This document shows, piece after piece, positions 62,301 through 64,000 of a DNA stretch of 64,000 nucleotides. Below the pieces are notes generated by a model, which was given only the letters and a program-made list of their open reading frames with translations, was not told the DNA's origin and searched no databases. Position 1 is the stretch's first letter, and each line of letters starts with the position of its first letter. The DNA is from Clytia hemisphaerica. Lineage: Eukaryota > Cnidaria > Hydrozoa > Leptothecata > Clytiidae. The position numbers and the translations under genes are program-made. Location: contig CACVBU010000681.1 of assembly GCA_902728285.1 (NCBI GenBank), positions 482,342 through 546,341 on the forward strand. The letters run 5' to 3'.

Positions 62301-62578
62301 AAAAGTCAAAATGAAAGTTTGAAAAAAGTCAAAAAAAAGTCAAAAAGTCAATTGAAAATTCAAAAAGTCAAAAAGTATCGTACATCTTTTTTCAAGTGAT
62401 TTACCCCTCGCTACAATTCATACGATTTATAAAGAAAAAAGTTTGGAGCCTTTATAAAATGATATAAACTTTTTAAACTTACAAGATTTGAAGCTTCTTG
62501 AGATCTTGAAATACACCATCCTCAAACACCTTCACTTTTGTCACATTTTTTGTCTGCGCTGGATCATTATCAATATAC
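50135..62578 (-). CDS. transmembrane LRR-LRRCT-TSP1-SEA-like-EGF receptor, 5' partial (11 exons)
   Basis: Eleven minus-strand exons join in phase to at least 527 aa: 62578-62483, 60340-60269, 59340-59269, 58499-58428, 57871-57806, 56367-56296, 55782-55711, 53036-52867, 52151-51642, 51100-50975 and 50391-50135. The six central LRR exons are 72 or 66 nt, each encoding one repeat with identical phase 2, the hallmark of extracellular LRR genes. They are followed by a Cys-rich LRR C-cap (LTCQCDF ... MGC), a TSP1 repeat (WSDWGEPGLC..GGRSVQRRTC), a SEA-like region, one EGF module (DECIMEPCDVNAKC ... CQC), a membrane span (SALLITFLIVGAWVLVIICV) and a charged cytoplasmic tail ending GGQQDTPE. Signal peptide and LRR N-cap are not seen and should lie beyond 62578. 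Likely a cell-surface adhesion or recognition receptor; partner unknown. A 7TM receptor gene sits antisense in its intron 7. Confidence 0.85.
50975..51100 (-). CDS. LRR receptor EGF exon
   Basis: Acceptor TTTCTGTAG, donor GTACGT. DYDECIMEPCDVNAKCILV ... FGCQCLSEYEGSGFECEK: six Cys with a D-x-D-E-C start like calcium-binding EGF modules. Confidence 0.83.
51141..51380. mobile_element. MITE family D, copy in the LRR receptor intron
   Basis: CACGGTTTTTTATAAGAACA at the left, TTCCTATAAAAAAACGTG before TA at the right. Confidence 0.6.
51521..51616. mobile_element. 96-bp CCAGCTGGCACACAACGTTG hairpin
   Basis: Both arms read CCAGCTGGCACACAACGTTG inward (right arm inverted), with internal CAACGTT motifs also palindromic. 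It lies 25 bp from the donor of the TSP1/SEA exon. Confidence 0.65.
51642..52151 (-). CDS. LRR receptor TSP1 and SEA-like exon
   Basis: Acceptor ACTTCTCTTAG, donor GTAAGT. The first ~50 residues are a thrombospondin type-1 repeat. The rest (GEIKMTSV ... NFRTSLERELKSRLYGKY ... RVDVLWNRV..YLRVQYEIK) has the length and beta-alpha pattern of a SEA module, without a clear GSVVV autocleavage motif. Confidence 0.8.
52175..52425. mobile_element. MITE family D, copy just upstream of the TSP1 exon acceptor
   Basis: AATTTTATAAGAATAATGAG at the left and TTCTTATAAAAATGAGTG at the right, with the AACAATTTAAGAACAATTTG interior. The ends are decayed. Confidence 0.4.
52613..52857. mobile_element. MITE family D, copy adjoining the LRRCT donor
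   Basis: CACGTTTTATATAAGAACAA after TA (52611-52612); GATGTTATTATAAAAAG at the right. It ends about 10 bp from the exon boundary at 52867. Confidence 0.55.
52867..53036 (-). CDS. LRR receptor C-cap (LRRCT) exon
   Basis: Acceptor TTTTCAG, donor GTAAGT. TLESDELTCQCDFMSFVWNM ... VEVKCKKNG ... GMGC: the four-Cys arrangement of an LRR C-terminal cap. Confidence 0.83.
53232..53440. mobile_element. MITE with CACTTTTTCGACCGTAGCC ends
   Basis: CACTTTTTCGACCGTAGCC at the left, GACTACGGTCAAAAAGGTG at the right, TA on both sides (53230-53231, 53441-53442). A related, longer and interrupted copy lies at about 59880-60240. Confidence 0.7.
54189..55130 (+). CDS. 7TM receptor (rhodopsin-like), intronless, nested antisense in the LRR receptor intron
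   Basis: 313 aa from ATG at 54189 (further ATGs at codons 4 and 6). Seven hydrophobic spans: FVLGILAFIPLIVHGIGL, LILLLALSVLTVTMA, ANGYLYMLYISILSIIVVDR (DRC in place of DRY), KITFAILTIIAFIVSLIF, WPVLDYCFLLINLAALLYFF, AVFFMFVISFFLLVFVPDQL and TGNALLYLTTCKKL (GNALLY in place of NPxxY). Short loops and a basic C-tail. The order and TM3/TM7 motifs fit class A, but it is strongly diverged and unassignable to a ligand class. It lies within the 2,674-nt intron between the last LRR exon (55711) and the LRR C-cap exon (53036) of the opposite-strand gene. Confidence 0.83.
   Translation: MGPMNMEDTESTFLFVLGILAFIPLIVHGIGLHVLYIAKKTTDFHRLHLILLLALSVLTVTMAITNLLKRISIFFEAGDSYFYFVIEVIANGYLYMLYISILSIIVVDRCLLFHFKLRYTTVWTEKKLKITFAILTIIAFIVSLIFAIAYHGETTRMDIILSFYLWPVLDYCFLLINLAALLYFFIHRQNSPADFRTRTTSNLPNIDVEEISHENQKRRAVFFMFVISFFLLVFVPDQLYFVLMEMGFHNRFNTNLYNVTTTFWLTHLTGNALLYLTTCKKLRQILMDRYLSKLRCRMTRKRNSSMVEPIQMT
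55711..55782 (-). CDS. LRR exon 7 (last repeat)
   Basis: 72 nt, phase 2 at both ends: AISYNPFTSISPDVFNHITK then LKSL. Confidence 0.82.
55986..56144. mobile_element. MITE family E, copy 4
   Basis: CTCTTGTCTCCCGGACGGGG at the left; GGCGTCTATTCGGGAGACAA then GAG at the right; TA at 55984-55985 and 56145-56146. The interior has runs of 8-12 G. Confidence 0.7.
56296..56367 (-). CDS. LRR exon 6
   Basis: 72 nt: HLSHNKLRSIRTDFFSDLPN then LDE, a textbook L.x.N.L..I....F..L..L repeat. Confidence 0.85.
56637..57110. mobile_element. inverted-repeat element with TCCATTTGTTTC ends
   Basis: TGGGTCCATTTGTTTC at the left and GAAACAAATGGACTCCA at the right. Internal CCATTTGTTTC and GGCA..TATGGCA boxes recur. 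Confidence 0.45.
57806..57871 (-). CDS. LRR exon 5 (22-residue repeat)
   Basis: 66 nt, two codons shorter than its neighbours: NVTKNQLSSISGLKEAGELK then RM. Acceptor TTCTTATAG, donor GTAAGT. Confidence 0.8.
57916..58170. mobile_element. MITE with CCTTGACCCCG ends and an internal hairpin
   Basis: CCTTGACCCCGTG at the left and CGGGATTGAGG at the right. The middle is a hairpin of ATCATGGATCTAACAGCTGA and its inverse. Shares the CAGTAAGCATC..GATAATGCG box with 41632-41946. Confidence 0.5.
58428..58499 (-). CDS. LRR exon 4
   Basis: 72 nt: LQENELQTINSGLFIGLKKL then DDL. Confidence 0.85.
58525..58805. mobile_element. MITE family C, copy 5
   Basis: CACCTTCTTTTTACAGACCC at the left, GAGTCTGTGAGAAAGGGGTG at the right, TA on both sides. 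It begins 26 bp from the acceptor-side edge of LRR exon 4. Confidence 0.68.
59051..59215. mobile_element. pogo-like MITE, copy 4
   Basis: CAGTTAACTCTCTCTAATTC at the left, TTCGAGTTGACTG at the right, TA on both sides (59049-59050, 59216-59217). Confidence 0.6.
59269..59340 (-). CDS. LRR exon 3
   Basis: 72 nt: FLTGNKLKNIVDGAFKDLGN then VYQL. Confidence 0.85.
60002..60209. mobile_element. hairpin element nested in a CGACCGTAGCC-type MITE
   Basis: CAATGGTGGACAAAATATTG at the left and CAAATATTTTGTCCAACATT at the right. The host copy runs from about 59880 (GACCGTAGCCTCCAATCGCC) to about 60240. Confidence 0.5.
60269..60340 (-). CDS. LRR exon 2
   Basis: 72 nt: GLSWIQLETLREQTFQGLTG then LQRL. Acceptor GGTTTTAG, donor GTAAGT. 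Confidence 0.83.
60461..60722. mobile_element. MITE family C, copy 6
   Basis: CACCCCTGTCTCACAGCCCC at the left, GGGTCTGTGACACAGGGG at the right, TA on both sides. Confidence 0.75.
60725..62035. other. intron 1 of the LRR receptor, no further exon seen
   Basis: AT-rich, no additional LRR-type exon with flanking splice sites recognised. Confidence 0.4.
62036..62409. mobile_element. Mutator-like MITE built of AAAAAGTC repeats
   Basis: GAGGGGTAAATCACTCGAAA at the left and TTCAAGTGATTTACCCCTC at the right, with a perfect 10-bp duplication GCTACAATTC on both sides (62026-62035, 62410-62419). Target duplications of 9-11 bp are typical of Mutator-like elements. Most of the body is tandem AAAAAGTC. 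Confidence 0.75.
62483..62578 (-). CDS. LRR receptor first visible exon
   Basis: 96 nt, acceptor CATTTTTAG, donor GTAAGT. YIDNDPAQTKNVTKVKVFED then GVFQDLKKLQIL: a repeat-like end preceded by a non-LRR lead-in, so probably the first repeat after the N-cap. Confidence 0.78.
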
Positions 62579-62624
62579 CTAAAAATGAGAATTTAGATAT
62601 AAAAGTTAGAAAGTAAGTAAGCTT

Positions 62625-62950
62625 ACAAGCGCAGTCGAGGGCGACTCAACGGCTCCCTTCTCTTACGCTGTCCTCCCGAAAGGTAGGGGAGGGCGCCACT
62701 CCTTTCCCTGAGCCCTTTCTTGGATTTCTCCACTCACCCTTGAGCCAACCAACCTTGACCCTTCCTTAATTGCTCGGCAAGTCTCGTCACCAATACGGTT
62801 TTTACTGAACCTGTATATATCCCGTATCCCACATCGAGACGAATGTGTAACTAATAGTACTAAGTACAAGGTTTTTTGTGAGACCCGGCGAACCCACAAC
62901 CTTGCACACCGTAACCGAACGCTCTACCTTCATGCTACGGCCGAGATAAA
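62625..62950 (-). mobile_element. tRNA-derived SINE, copy 2
   Basis: On the minus strand the head has TAGCATGAAGGTAGAGCG (box A, 62938-62921) and GTGGGTTCGCCGGG (box B, 62897-62884). The body shares CTTAATTGCTCGGCAAG-type and AAAACCTTGTACTTAGTA-type blocks with copy 1 at 2590-2860. Confidence 0.65.
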
Positions 62951-63216
62951 AGTACCCTATTGACTCGATTCAAAAACGATCATACTGCGGCCCAAAACTA
63001 GGCCTTTGTAATCGGACCCTTACAGTGCAGAGAAAATTTTGCCAAATTTGAGTAAATTTGGGTGGAAGATCGACCCTTACGGTGCATTCTTTTGAAAATT
63101 TCTAAGCTTTTCTAGGCAAAATATGGTCATATTATTTTAAAATATACCCTTAAGGGCCGCACATATGATAGGTCATTTACCTTGAGTGCCCCCGGGTTTT
63201 AGTCCAAGATGGATAT

Positions 63217-63893
63217 CAGTGGCGTTGTGGGAAAATTTTTCTGGAGGGGCCAAAGTCAATTTTTTAAAAATGGCGCCCCCAATTTTCCAAAGTGGCGTCC
63301 CACCCATCAGTTGATGAACTCTTACTAATTCGTTTGCCTAGGCATAATGAGGAAGGGAATATTTAGTGGATAAGAGTAGATATATCTTTGATGAATGGAA
63401 AGGGGGAAAACAGGCCCCACCATGGTTGGGGCCGACGAGAAAATTTTTGAAAATCGACTGCCAGGATACCCTAAATCACTAAATAAAAATAGACAAATTT
63501 CATACTGGGTAGAGTGAAAAGAAACTTAAAGAAACAATGTGTAAATGCGAGCGAAGCGAGCGAAAAAATTGATGTTTTATGATTTCAATATTGTTGTCAG
63601 CAAATTGATATTGGGGCGCAGGTTAGATTTTTATTTATTAATGCTATATTGTACACAAAAAAACTTGTAAATTAGCTAGCTTATAAAGAAGTTACCAATT
63701 AACTTTATTGCGAGCGAAGCGAGCGAGAAAAAAATTGCAAGTAATTTGAAATTATCTCAGTGAAATTGGTCCTGAGCGCAATTTCAGGAGTATAAAGTAT
63801 GATTTTTAAGATTGGGGCGTTTAAAAAATCTTTTTTGGCGCCCCTTGCTCTTCGGCGCCCCTTGGCCCGGCCCCCCCTGCCACAACGCCACTG
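63217..63893. mobile_element. hAT-type non-autonomous element, copy 2
   Basis: CAGTGGCGTTGTGGG / CCACAACGCCACTG ends and a perfect 8-bp duplication ATGGATAT (63209-63216, 63894-63901). The interior is the reverse complement of 12541-13224, including GCGAGCGAAGCGAGCG. Confidence 0.88.
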
Positions 63894-63965
63894 ATGGATA
63901 TACATTACGTTACTTTTATGGTGTACTTAATGAGTCAGTGTAAAAAAATCAATCAATAGACAATC

Positions 63966-64000
63966 AATAGGCCTTTTCATAAATTACGTCACGAACATCG
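63966..64000. mobile_element. left end of a MITE like 47916-48120 (cut by the window)
   Basis: ATAGGCCTTTTCATAAATTA then CGTCACGAACATC matches the left arm at 47916. Confidence 0.55.

Overview
The window is eukaryotic, AT-rich metazoan DNA. Genes are split by short-to-medium GT-AG introns, and most intergenic and intronic space is occupied by short inverted-repeat transposons. Rhodopsin-class receptors, a C-type LRR/TSP1/EGF membrane protein, two ShK domains attached to a Thr-rich mucin stalk, and the very high density of MITEs all suit a non-bilaterian animal. A cnidarian (possibly hydrozoan) is my best guess, but the species cannot be proved from this sequence. I see no bacterial, viral, CRISPR, rRNA or tRNA genes. 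The only tRNA-like sequences are the heads of two SINEs.

Layout. 1-889 (-): 3' portion of an unrecognised secreted or coiled-coil gene. 2907-4659 (+): last three exons of a Rab34/36-type small GTPase; its earlier exons are not visible. 7559-21846 (-): a complete CD2BP2/LIN1-type GYF-domain spliceosomal protein (four coding exons, one GC-AG intron, an 11.8 kb first intron). Inside that first intron, on the same strand, lies a 571-codon open exon (17078-18793). It encodes a zinc-finger plus CENP-B/psq-like helix-turn-helix nuclear protein with no start codon of its own. 21847-28775: no gene seen; it is dominated by a 2 kb fold-back element. 28776-29849 (-): intronless class A GPCR. 29850-37711: nested MITEs, no gene seen. 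37712-38981 (+): two-exon, 249-aa acidic/Ser-rich protein with a C-terminal membrane anchor. 38982-44000: repeats. 44070-46678 (+): a gene with a TATA box, a non-coding first exon, two ShK exons and a Thr-rich stalk exon. 50135-62578 (-): eleven exons of a transmembrane LRR-LRRCT-TSP1-SEA-like-EGF receptor whose 5' end runs beyond what I can see. A second intronless 7TM receptor (54189-55130, +) sits antisense inside one of its introns.

Mobile DNA. I find hAT-type elements with perfect 8-bp duplications, PIF/Harbinger-type elements with TTA duplications (one nested in another), pogo-like elements with CAGT termini, and a Mutator-like element with a 10-bp duplication. Several further families have TA duplications; one carries long homopolymer G/C blocks. 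Several of them end within about 10-35 bases of splice sites of the four multi-exon genes.

The observations I would follow first are: the phase-compatible first exon that could serve both CD2BP2 and the nested HTH protein; the composite fold-back element just upstream of it; and the antisense GPCR nested in the LRR receptor gene.
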